A DNA stretch of 8,828 nucleotides from Cytophagales bacterium (GCA_011524675.1 WTJX01000167.1:1-8828), one strand, 5' to 3'; counted from the stretch's first letter, positions 1 to 6,554 are shown. Notes: generated from the letters alone by a model not told the origin. Numbers and translations are program-made.

Positions 1-203
1 ACACCTAAGAAGACGCCTTTTGGATGCTGGAAGACCCTACGAAAGTCTTGCCAGCTAAGAGTGATACCCATGCCTAGCATGATCCCTCCTAATGTAGGAG
101 TGATATAAGGCGCAAACCATATAAAATGCTGTGGGGTAAACCAAGCCCAACTCACACCTATGAGAGTCCATAACCAAAAGAGATTCGTGATACGTGTGAT
201 CAT
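1..203 (-). CDS. Bile acid:sodium symporter (BASS) family transporter, N-terminal part (runs off the window)
   Basis: The minus strand is open from ATG at 203 to the window edge, giving 67 residues. A TAG lies two codons upstream, so the start cannot lie further out. The product begins MITRITNLFWLWTLIG and has a hydrophobic first helix (about residues 8-24), then a second hydrophobic stretch ending in GGIMLGMGITLSWQDFRR. The GMG(I/L)TL...DF(R) pattern followed by a basic segment and a new hydrophobic run (GVFLGV) is typical of the SBF/BASS fold (PF01758). That family covers sodium-coupled uptake of bile acids, pyruvate, pantoate and other organic anions. The substrate cannot be told from this fragment. 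The gene is transcribed divergently from the two sensor kinases across 120 bases, which suggests a regulatory link (inference). No Shine-Dalgarno sequence precedes the ATG. Confidence 0.8.
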   Translation of the reverse strand, partial: MITRITNLFWLWTLIGVSWAWFTPQHFIWFAPYITPTLGGIMLGMGITLSWQDFRRVFQHPKGVFLG

Positions 204-212
204 ATACTATGA

Positions 213-242
213 ATTATATGGAACTATTAGTGTGATAACCAA
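213..242 (-). promoter_or_regulatory. Probable sigma70-type promoter of the BASS transporter gene
   Basis: Read on the minus strand, a perfect TATAAT (218-213) is preceded after 18 bases by TTGGTT (242-237). Only nine bases separate the -10 hexamer from the ATG at 203. Transcription starting the usual 6-8 bases after the -10 would therefore give a leader of about three bases or none. The -35 hexamer overlaps the AAACTT box at 241-246, so a protein bound to that box could block this promoter. Confidence 0.5.
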
Positions 243-249
243 ACTTAAT

Positions 250-277
250 ATGACGAGTATTTCATAAAGTTTAGAAT
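250..277 (+). promoter_or_regulatory. Candidate promoter of the sensor-kinase operon
   Basis: ATGACG (250-255, four of six -35 positions) and TAGAAT (272-277, five of six -10 positions) are separated by 16 bases. Transcription would begin near 284 and give a leader of about 40 bases that contains the AGAGGT ribosome binding site at 311-316. This is a consensus match only. Confidence 0.35.
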
Positions 278-285
278 GTTGATCT

Positions 286-309
286 AAGTTTCTTCTTTTT
301 ATGAAACTT
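286..309 (+). promoter_or_regulatory. Leader hairpin just upstream of the first kinase's ribosome binding site
   Basis: AAGTTTC (286-292) can pair with GAAACTT (303-309), a 7-bp stem around a 10-base loop. It ends one base before the AGAGGT site. The same 3' arm (304-311) can instead pair with 265-272, so two alternative foldings exist if transcription begins far enough upstream. The stem has only two G-C pairs, so its stability is modest. Confidence 0.3.
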
Positions 310-323
310 TAGAGGTAATTTTA

Positions 324-2165
324 TTGTCTTATCTAAAGAAGTTGTATAAAAATCCTTTAAACAAACCTTTTAAAATGCAAACAAGTATTTTAAAGGGTAC
401 TAAGTCCATGTTGTTAAATGTTTATTTTAGAGTCTTCCTATGCTTGTTTTTAGCAGTGGCACTATCAAGTTCTCTTTTTTTTATAAAGGCATATGATAGT
501 GGGGATGATGCTATTCAAACACAGTTGCAATGTTTGTTGACAACGGAAGAGAAAAAATGGTTACAGGAGCACCCTACAATACATATCTCTGCGTATCCAG
601 ATAACAGTGATATTTCATATGTTAATGCGCGCGACGAATTAGTCGGTTTTGCTCCTTCCTATTTTAGTGAATTGGCAGAGATTTTAGGAGTAATAGTAAA
701 CAAAAAAGTTTATCATACGAGAGCTGATGCTTTAAAGGCTCTGGAAAAAAATGAGGTAAATGTTTTATGCGGGGTGAAGAAAACTGAAAAGAGAAAAGAG
801 CTCTTTAAGTTTTCAGGAGCTATTACCAATAGCGCATATTTCCTTTTTCGTATGAAAGATCGAGGCATTGAGGATCTTTCTGGAATGAAAAACCTGACTA
901 TGGCTACGATTAGCAGTAGTGCCAGAAACGCCTTTTTAAATGTTGCGTATCCTGAAATTACTCTTCGTCCTAAAGATTCGATTAGAGAGTGTGTAAAGGC
1001 TTTATTAGAAAAGGAGGTCGATGGTGTTGTTGCGCCTTTCTATCAAGTTCAAGAGGTGTTGACTGAACGCCAAATGAGCCTTTTAGAAATTAGTTTTGTT
1101 GAAGATAAACGGTTTCTTTCAACACTTCATTTTGCGGTCAATGGGGACGAAGAGATCTTGTGCAATATAATAAATAAAGCAATGTGTGCGTTGCCTCGGA
1201 GAAGTTTATTACAATTGGAAGCCGAGTGGTTAAACGGACTTTGGACCTCTCATAAAAGCGTACTTTCTAAATATAGCTTTGTGAATATCTTTTTAATATC
1301 AATGATTTTGTTTTTAATCTTTGGTATTTTTTGTTGTTTTGTTTATTGGATTAGAGTTAGAGTTGTCGAAAGGCGTAGGGCTTCTGCAGATCGAGTGTTC
1401 GCATCTATTAGTCATGATATTCGTAACCCTCTTGGAACAATGAAGAGTATGCTCGACTTATATGACCAAGAAGAGAATCTAACCAAAAAGGAGGAGATCT
1501 TAGATGATGTCCTTAAGTGTTCTGAGGTTTTATTTGGCTTGATAGATGATGCCAATAATGAGGCGACTTATGAGGGGGGGAATATAGAGTTGCGCCCTCA
1601 AGAAGTTGATATGGAAAGCCTTATAGAAACTATTTATGCATTCTATAAGTTAAGGCCAAACAAAGAGGTGCAGTTTACATGTGACAAAGGGGTAGGTAAA
1701 GAGTCATTACCTCAATTTGTAGAAATAGACCCGATAAGGTTGCAACAAGTGATTATGAATCTCTTATCAAACGCCTTTAAGTTTACAGATAAGGGGACTG
1801 TAACGTTAGTGGTCAAGTGTCTTAGTAGTGTAGAAAAGATTAAAAACACTTATGATATTGTTTTGCCTGAGCTACGTGGGGATGAAAAACTTCTCTTAGT
1901 GTCTGTTAAGGATTCGGGGATAGGTATTGCGAAGGATAAACTACAGTATATCTTTCAGCCTTTTGCTCAGGAAAATGATGGAGAAACCCAGAGAAAGCAC
2001 GGAGGAACAGGTTTGGGCTTATCGATATGTAAGGAGATATGTGATTTAATGAATGGTCACTTATTGGTAGATTCCGTAGTTGGAAAGGGAACTATATTTA
2101 CATTTCTTATTCCAGTCAAACCGCTTCGTAAGAAGAGTAATAGAAATCAAGAAGTGGACTTATGA
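324..2165 (+). CDS. Sensor histidine kinase with periplasmic substrate-binding (SBP_bac_3) domain, catalytically complete, no receiver domain
   Basis: This is a membrane sensor kinase of BvgS/EvgS-like layout. A basic N-terminus is followed by membrane helix 1 (about residues 32-54), a periplasmic type-3 solute-binding domain (about 72-306, beginning LTTEEKKWL), membrane helix 2 (about 317-343), a HisKA dimerisation domain and a HATPase_c domain. The catalytic motifs are complete: phospho-acceptor H364 in SHDIRNPL, N-box N479 and N483 in NLLSNAFKF, G1 box DSGIGI (530-535), an F-box FQPF and G2 box GGTGLGL (560-566). In the sensor domain R157 (TEKR) matches the arginine that usually grips a ligand carboxylate. 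The acidic residue usual near 238 is a proline (VDGVVAP). The TTG start is chosen because AGAGGT (311-316) sits seven bases ahead; ATG at 408, with AAAGGG upstream, would still keep helix 1. The stop overlaps the next gene by four bases (ATGA), implying translational coupling. There is no receiver or HPt domain, so phosphate must leave to another protein. Confidence 0.92.
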   Translation: MSYLKKLYKNPLNKPFKMQTSILKGTKSMLLNVYFRVFLCLFLAVALSSSLFFIKAYDSGDDAIQTQLQCLLTTEEKKWLQEHPTIHISAYPDNSDISYVNARDELVGFAPSYFSELAEILGVIVNKKVYHTRADALKALEKNEVNVLCGVKKTEKRKELFKFSGAITNSAYFLFRMKDRGIEDLSGMKNLTMATISSSARNAFLNVAYPEITLRPKDSIRECVKALLEKEVDGVVAPFYQVQEVLTERQMSLLEISFVEDKRFLSTLHFAVNGDEEILCNIINKAMCALPRRSLLQLEAEWLNGLWTSHKSVLSKYSFVNIFLISMILFLIFGIFCCFVYWIRVRVVERRRASADRVFASISHDIRNPLGTMKSMLDLYDQEENLTKKEEILDDVLKCSEVLFGLIDDANNEATYEGGNIELRPQEVDMESLIETIYAFYKLRPNKEVQFTCDKGVGKESLPQFVEIDPIRLQQVIMNLLSNAFKFTDKGTVTLVVKCLSSVEKIKNTYDIVLPELRGDEKLLLVSVKDSGIGIAKDKLQYIFQPFAQENDGETQRKHGGTGLGLSICKEICDLMNGHLLVDSVVGKGTIFTFLIPVKPLRKKSNRNQEVDL

Positions 2166-4342
2166 AGACTAGGTATATTCCATATTATCTTTTTACTTTG
2201 ATCTGCGCTGGGATTTTTTATCTTTTGTTGTGCTGGCTTACCGCTTCGAATACGGGAGAAGATTTAGCTGCTTCTCGGGAATTCGAGTTAACTGTGGAGG
2301 AGAAAGAGTGGATAAAGGCTCATCCTGTGATTAAGGTAGGAGCGCCTATCTACCCACCTCACTATATGCATGATAGCCAGAACAAGCTAGGGGGCTGTAG
2401 TGTGGAATATTTAGCTAAAATACAGGAATCCTTGGGTGTAACGTTTGAGCATATTGAATTCTCTAATTTAAGTAGCGCAATAGAGGCTCTAAAAAAGCAA
2501 GAGGTTGATATTATGACAGCTTTTGAGCCTAATGAGCAACGTCGTAAGATATTTGCCTTTACGGAGCCTTATTTATGTACGCCCCGTTATTTTGTGGCTA
2601 CGAGTGAGAAGGAATGGACAAGTCGAATTAAGGATTTAGAGGGTAAATCTATAGCTGTTGTAGAAGGTCATATTCTCAATAAACTCATTTCTCAGGAATT
2701 TCCTGAATTAAAAGTCGTAACGTATTCTACCGTCAGCGAATGTATTTTAGCTTTGTGCTCTCATAAAGTCGATTTGTTTTGTGATGATGCTCCGATTCTT
2801 TACGGATTAATCGGAGCTTTTGGGATTTCTAATTTTAAAATGTTATCTTTGGCTCCGAAGTCATTAAATGCTTATAGCTCAATAGCGGTAAGGAAAGATT
2901 GGCCAACCTTTGTAAACCTATTAAATAAGAAAATTGCGCATCTCGGCCCCCAAGCGTCGCAAGAGATTATCAATAGTTATTCTCCTCAGAACCTGCAGTC
3001 GCAAAATATTCAGTTAACATACACTTTATCTATCAGCTTGATTATTGTGTGTGTGATTGTTGTGGTCATTTTGACGCTTTATATGACTCAAGTAAAGGAG
3101 CGTTTGACGACGTCTAGTCAGTTGCAAGATATGCGTATGAATGTCATGTTGTCTATCGGTGGACAAATGCGCCATCCATTATCAACCATGATCTCAGTTA
3201 TGACAGAGATGAAAAAAAATGGGGTAGCTCAAAGCGATTCATCCCAAGTTACTCTGGTCAAAGAAAATTCTCAAAAGTTAATGCATTTGATGGATGAGAT
3301 TATGGATTTTTCGAAGTTAGAGGCTGGTAAACTCAAAGTGTTGAAGGCTCCACATGAAGTCAGGCATGTCATTTATAGTTCGTTTCAAAGAAACCTCAAA
3401 TCTTGTCATGCGAACGTTGTAATGAATATGAACATCATGACCGACCCTATTATTCCACAAACGTTAGTGTTTGATGATAGGAGGTTAGAGCAGGTTTTAG
3501 ATATTTTATTACAAGACTCTGTCAAAAATACATCTGAGGGCACGATTAACCTAAACGCGCAATGGTATGAAGATTTATCAAAACTTGAGCAAGATGTTGG
3601 AAAAGATTTATCAGGCTGTCGTCAGGCAGCAGGTTACTTAAAGTTCATCGTGCAAGATACAGGGGAGAGTATGGGGCGATCCTTTTCTGAAAGCCCTTTT
3701 CAGTTTTATAATACCTTACGTGACACAAATGACGGCCTGAAGAGAGGGGCTGGCGTCTCCTTACCATTATCACATTCTTTGGTGATACTTATGGGTGGGG
3801 AATTATGGTATACTGAAAGTGAAGGGATTCATAAGTTTGTCTTAATTTTACCGTTGGATCTTCCTAAGAGAAGCCATTTTCATAAAAAGGAAAAGGCCGA
3901 GATTGTTGTTCATCAATCTAGAGATGTGCAAAGAAGCCAATCTAGTTTTGATGCGAAAGGTATTCTTGTCGTAGACGATTGTCCTATTAATCTTAAATTA
4001 GCTTTGCACTTTTTAAACCAAAAGGGTGAAGAGATTCACACAGCTTCCAATGGTTTAGAAGGGTTAAACCGATTGAAACAACAGCAGTATAAGGTAACCC
4101 TAATGGATATAGACATGCCAGAAATGGATGGGGTTACAGCGATAAAAGAGTACCGAGCTTATGAAAATGAGCAGAACTCTTATAAGGCTGATGGTGAGAA
4201 GCAACTTGTTATCGCTCTCACAGGAAATACGAATGAGGGCGATAAGTATGTAACTGTTGGGTTTGATGCCTGCCTTTTAAAGCCTTTTAATATCAAAGAC
4301 TTTGATGAGCTTATGGAAACAAGATCTATAGACCTAGGTTAA
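2162..4342 (+). CDS. Hybrid sensor pseudokinase: SBP_bac_3 sensor, degenerate kinase core, intact C-terminal receiver
   Basis: The domain order is membrane helix 1 (about residues 8-28), periplasmic SBP_bac_3 domain (about 42-273), membrane helix 2 (about 287-309), HisKA-like domain, HATPase-like domain (about 430-570) and a receiver (about 600-720). The kinase core has lost its catalytic residues. The H-box reads SIGGQMRHPL, placing Gly334 where histidine should be; His338 is at the usual Thr/Asn position. The N-box reads LDILLQDSVKNT, with I448 and D452 replacing both asparagines. G1 is DTGESM (499-504) and G2 is GAGVSL (529-534). The second DHp helix (LMDEIMDFSKLEAGKLKV) is well kept, so dimerisation is likely retained. 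The receiver has D605/D606, phospho-acceptor D649 in MDIDMPEMDG, T687 and K707 in LKPF, so it looks functional. The sensor keeps R127 and D209 (VDLFCDD), typical of amino-acid-binding domains. It most likely works as a partner of the kinase encoded just upstream, accepting its phosphate. The HATPase loss is read from motifs, not structure. Confidence 0.9.
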   Translation: MKTRYIPYYLFTLICAGIFYLLLCWLTASNTGEDLAASREFELTVEEKEWIKAHPVIKVGAPIYPPHYMHDSQNKLGGCSVEYLAKIQESLGVTFEHIEFSNLSSAIEALKKQEVDIMTAFEPNEQRRKIFAFTEPYLCTPRYFVATSEKEWTSRIKDLEGKSIAVVEGHILNKLISQEFPELKVVTYSTVSECILALCSHKVDLFCDDAPILYGLIGAFGISNFKMLSLAPKSLNAYSSIAVRKDWPTFVNLLNKKIAHLGPQASQEIINSYSPQNLQSQNIQLTYTLSISLIIVCVIVVVILTLYMTQVKERLTTSSQLQDMRMNVMLSIGGQMRHPLSTMISVMTEMKKNGVAQSDSSQVTLVKENSQKLMHLMDEIMDFSKLEAGKLKVLKAPHEVRHVIYSSFQRNLKSCHANVVMNMNIMTDPIIPQTLVFDDRRLEQVLDILLQDSVKNTSEGTINLNAQWYEDLSKLEQDVGKDLSGCRQAAGYLKFIVQDTGESMGRSFSESPFQFYNTLRDTNDGLKRGAGVSLPLSHSLVILMGGELWYTESEGIHKFVLILPLDLPKRSHFHKKEKAEIVVHQSRDVQRSQSSFDAKGILVVDDCPINLKLALHFLNQKGEEIHTASNGLEGLNRLKQQQYKVTLMDIDMPEMDGVTAIKEYRAYENEQNSYKADGEKQLVIALTGNTNEGDKYVTVGFDACLLKPFNIKDFDELMETRSIDLG

Positions 4343-4410
4343 TTAGGTAGATAAGTCCTACCCAAAGGCGAATATATATATTACAATCTCGAAGGGGCTG
4401 AAGGAGACGC

Positions 4411-5076
4411 TTATTTTGCATAATGTCCTTTTTTAGCCAACCATAAGGTTCTTTGTCGTTTTCCTCCAGGGACAGCTGCTACACGCTCAAATGAAACCTC
4501 TAAACCACACCTTTGTATACGAGCCTTTAGTACTTTATCAGGTCTTTCAGTGACTAAGCCTAGAAGTCCTCCACGTTTGAGGCACGAGACAAAGTAATTT
4601 AAATACAGTTTATTGGTTATATTCTCTTCACTGCCACTACTTCGCCAGAGTTCCGGATCCATGAAGATCGCATGATATGTATCATTGCGAGTTTTGAGAA
4701 AGTCGGCAGCTTTCTCACAAGAAAAACTGGCTCTTTCTACAATCGTGTCATCAGCCTTGAGGTATTGTTTATACCATTGAAAAGCTTTAGAATTGATGTC
4801 TAAAATATCAAACGAAGCTTTTTTTTGAGGGAGAGATTCTCCGATAGCATTGAGAAACCCGCCTACTCCTAAACCTAAAATGAGGACTTTAGGTTGGCGC
4901 GCGGGTCTAAAAGGGCGAGCCATCATTTGACCAAGTTCATATTCACAATTGATTTCCTTATCATTAGTGACAGGAGTTGTATTCACTTGGTAATACTTTA
5001 CATTGTCTCGTTCATGTAAACTAAAGTTTATTTCAGGAGACTGATTGTGTTCAGATAGCAGATTATAAGGCTTCAT
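4411..5076 (-). CDS. Spermidine-synthase-like / class I SAM-dependent methyltransferase-fold protein
   Basis: This 221-residue cytoplasmic protein has a Rossmann-type methyltransferase core. Glycine-rich motif I is VLILGLGVGG (64-73). An acidic turn ILDINS holds D93, where spermidine synthases bind the ribose of decarboxylated SAM. IFMDPELW (137-144) is at motif IV, then NKLYLNYFVSCLKRGGLLGLV, like the L.t..F...L..GG stretch of that superfamily. The D..D.DP catalytic signature of true spermidine synthases is reduced to a single DP (D140-P141). The N-terminal beta domain is short, so polyamine synthesis is unlikely and the substrate is unknown. AGAGGGT (5090-5084) sits seven bases before the ATG, a good ribosome binding site. 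The gene lies 79 bases downstream of the small lipoprotein gene on the same strand and is convergent with the kinase operon. Co-transcription with the lipoprotein is possible, but a weak promoter of its own is also present. Confidence 0.7.
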   Translation of the reverse strand: MKPYNLLSEHNQSPEINFSLHERDNVKYYQVNTTPVTNDKEINCEYELGQMMARPFRPARQPKVLILGLGVGGFLNAIGESLPQKKASFDILDINSKAFQWYKQYLKADDTIVERASFSCEKAADFLKTRNDTYHAIFMDPELWRSSGSEENITNKLYLNYFVSCLKRGGLLGLVTERPDKVLKARIQRCGLEVSFERVAAVPGGKRQRTLWLAKKGHYAK

Positions 5077-5091
5077 AAGAAATACCCTCTT

Positions 5092-5121
5092 AAAATAGAT
5101 TCAAGAAGGTTCTGCAATCAA
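5092..5121 (-). promoter_or_regulatory. Weak candidate promoter of the spermidine-synthase-like gene
   Basis: On the minus strand TTGATT (5121-5116) and TATTTT (5097-5092) are 18 bases apart. The -35 is immediately followed by the 9-mer TGCAGAACC, which also occurs at the lipoprotein promoter. A start near 5085 would fall inside the ribosome binding site, which makes this assignment doubtful. Read-through from the lipoprotein gene is an alternative. Confidence 0.2.
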
Positions 5122-5155
5122 TTAATATGTTGGAGATGAAGGCTAGCTTCCTTAT

Positions 5156-5356
5156 TTATTGTTTTGGTGCGATAGTGTTTGTTACAGCTGGTGTTGTGGG
5201 TGTCGCCCCAAAGAAGCCTCGGTTTGCAGTGTCAGCAAGCTGACACCCAATGCAAGAAACGTCTCTGCCAAGGCCAACGAGTGTATTGCAAGATGGTAAA
5301 ATTACGAAAGCAGAGATACCTATTGTGAGAGTTAAGAGTTTTGAAAAACTAATCAT
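5156..5356 (-). CDS. Small entericidin-like lipoprotein with an internal CxxC
   Basis: The product is 66 residues. A signal sequence (MISFSKLLTLTIGISAFVI) runs into a lipobox LPSC, with Cys23 as the predicted lipidated residue after signal peptidase II cleavage. The mature start CNTLVGLGRDVSCIGCQLAD resembles the entericidin A/B family pattern (CNT..G.G.D....G). It would be anchored in the cytoplasmic or outer membrane facing the periplasm. Unlike typical entericidins as I know them, it has two further cysteines, C35 and C38 (CIGC). The tail is rich in Thr, Pro and Ala. In E. coli entericidins form an antidote/toxin pair linked to stationary phase; no second copy is visible here, so that role should not be assumed. 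No Shine-Dalgarno sequence is seen, but a promoter lies directly in front. Confidence 0.75.
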   Translation of the reverse strand: MISFSKLLTLTIGISAFVILPSCNTLVGLGRDVSCIGCQLADTANRGFFGATPTTPAVTNTIAPKQ

Positions 5357-5362
5357 ACATTT

Positions 5363-5390
5363 AATATAAGTTAAATTTGGTTCTGCACAA
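5363..5390 (-). promoter_or_regulatory. Candidate promoter of the lipoprotein gene, with its -10 six bases from the ATG
   Basis: On the minus strand TTGTGC (5390-5385) and TATATT (5368-5363, five of six -10 positions) are separated by 16 bases. Only six bases lie between the -10 hexamer and ATG at 5356. The start point would fall on or next to the initiation codon, predicting a leaderless message and matching the absence of a ribosome binding site. Confidence 0.4.
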
Positions 5391-5425
5391 ACAAAAACCT
5401 TTAAACATTTAGACTACGGAAATCA

Positions 5426-6547
5426 CTAATTATTCACTTGAAATCTCAATTCTGATATATCGTCTCTTAAGTCTAGCATGTTATCACGGATAAGGATTAG
5501 CTCACGGCGAGCAGAAGGAGCCTCTGTTACCCCCAATAGAATAGAAAGTTGAGCAAAGCTCTGGATCATTTCCCCTAAGGGCTTTTTGTAAGTATCCGGT
5601 TTGTTTTGTATTTTTCGAGCGTTTGGTTTGTCCGTTGAAAAGATGTTTTGTAGGCTTATCTGAACTGAGGTTAGGGCTTTAATGAAATGAGACAATGCGA
5701 CACTTTTGGGTAACACATGATGCGATGTTAAAAGATCGAGCTCACTGAGTAATTCAGATAGAGACTCTAAGACTGGATGAGGGTACTCTGTTTCGAACCA
5801 TTGAGGGGAGAAGGTAGCTGCCAGAGGTTCTTCTTTAGGAGGCTGTAGGGGCAGTTCCTCTAGAGGGAAAATGTCTAAAATAGCATTATTCTCTGTTTCA
5901 AATTCCTCTAAAGTATCATCGCCTTCTTCTGAGAGAGCGGACATAATACCATCCCAGCTCATGAGGAAGACTTCATGTTGATCGAAGTCTAGAGAATCTG
6001 CAAAGCGCGACGCAATTTCATCATATAAATCCGCTAGAGCGTCGTAGGAACCTTGTCCTTGGTAAAGAGCGCAAGACGAAATGTGTTGTCTCCATAGAGC
6101 AGCATTACTGGCGATTTGCGCAAACTCGTCAGAAGGGCTAAGAGACCATTCTTTTTTGATCAGAGTTGATGAAAAGTTATTGGACTCTAAGATGAAACGT
6201 CCGACTTCACAAAAGAACTCGATTCTAAGAAAATTGCTATAGAGAAGAGTTGGCTCCGATTCAAAAGATGTTTCCTTTTGAACGATAACCCTAGCAGAAG
6301 CAGTGATCTCACCGATCTCTCCTTCTTTGATGTCTCCCCAATCAAACGTGGCTGATGTTTTGGTGGCCGTGTCATGCATGAGGAATGAGATCGATGTTCC
6401 AGCCAAATCCTTCAGGCAGTTACCTGAGAGTCGAATCTCTATTGGTTGGTTTCGGTCGACAATCCAGAGCGAAAGAAGGGTAAGCCCTTGGGTGGTGTTA
6501 TCAATTGCACCTCGCTGCACAGCATTATTAAGCCGTGTATCTAACAT
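5426..6547 (-). CDS. Conserved-looking protein of unknown function, 373 residues
   Basis: I do not recognise a characterised family; the opening (MLDTRLNNAVQRGAIDNTTQ) resembles hypothetical proteins I recall from Verrucomicrobiota. No signal peptide or membrane helix is evident, so it is probably cytoplasmic. Residues 20-130 look beta-rich, with alternating hydrophobic residues and a Trp/Phe-containing core. Residues 140-205 look helical and contain Trp152 and Trp198. Residues 205-245 are a strongly acidic, proline-containing linker. Residues 255-305 and 325-373 look like amphipathic helices, the last (LILIRDNMLDLRDDISELRF) with coiled-coil character. This modular form would suit an adaptor or regulator better than an enzyme (inference). 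The gene is divergent from rseP across 240 bases. It has a strong promoter but no ribosome binding site. An antisense open frame inside it is taken as a shadow. Confidence 0.8.
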   Translation of the reverse strand: MLDTRLNNAVQRGAIDNTTQGLTLLSLWIVDRNQPIEIRLSGNCLKDLAGTSISFLMHDTATKTSATFDWGDIKEGEIGEITASARVIVQKETSFESEPTLLYSNFLRIEFFCEVGRFILESNNFSSTLIKKEWSLSPSDEFAQIASNAALWRQHISSCALYQGQGSYDALADLYDEIASRFADSLDFDQHEVFLMSWDGIMSALSEEGDDTLEEFETENNAILDIFPLEELPLQPPKEEPLAATFSPQWFETEYPHPVLESLSELLSELDLLTSHHVLPKSVALSHFIKALTSVQISLQNIFSTDKPNARKIQNKPDTYKKPLGEMIQSFAQLSILLGVTEAPSARRELILIRDNMLDLRDDISELRFQVNN

Positions 6548-6554
6548 AAGCTTA

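Larger units (their letters stand above)
241..310. repeat. Four AAGTTT/AAACTT boxes in the transporter-kinase intergenic region
   Basis: The hexamer AAGTTT or its complement occurs four times in 70 bases: AAACTT 241-246, AAGTTT 267-272, AAGTTT 286-291 and AAACTT 304-309. The first overlaps the -35 of the transporter promoter. The second lies at the spacer/-10 border of the putative kinase promoter, and the last two lie in the kinase leader. The middle pair is spaced 19 bases apart, near two helical turns. The second and fourth boxes also form an 8-base inverted repeat (265-272 with 304-311). This looks like an operator cluster, although the AT-rich composition raises the chance expectation. 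Confidence 0.4.

Noticed and set aside
2162..4342. His338 of the second kinase as a shifted phospho-acceptor
   Set aside because: It is four residues after the canonical position, at the usual Thr/Asn site of HEIRTPL. The N and G boxes are also degenerate, so rescue by this His is improbable.
4346..4362. GGTAG/CTACC hairpin after the pseudokinase gene as a terminator
   Set aside because: Only a 5-bp stem with a 7-base loop and no T tract. No convincing terminator is visible for either convergent gene in 4343-4410.
5138..5150. GAAG/CTTC hairpin around GCTAG downstream of the lipoprotein gene
   Set aside because: A 4-bp stem with no T run on the minus strand; too weak to call a terminator.
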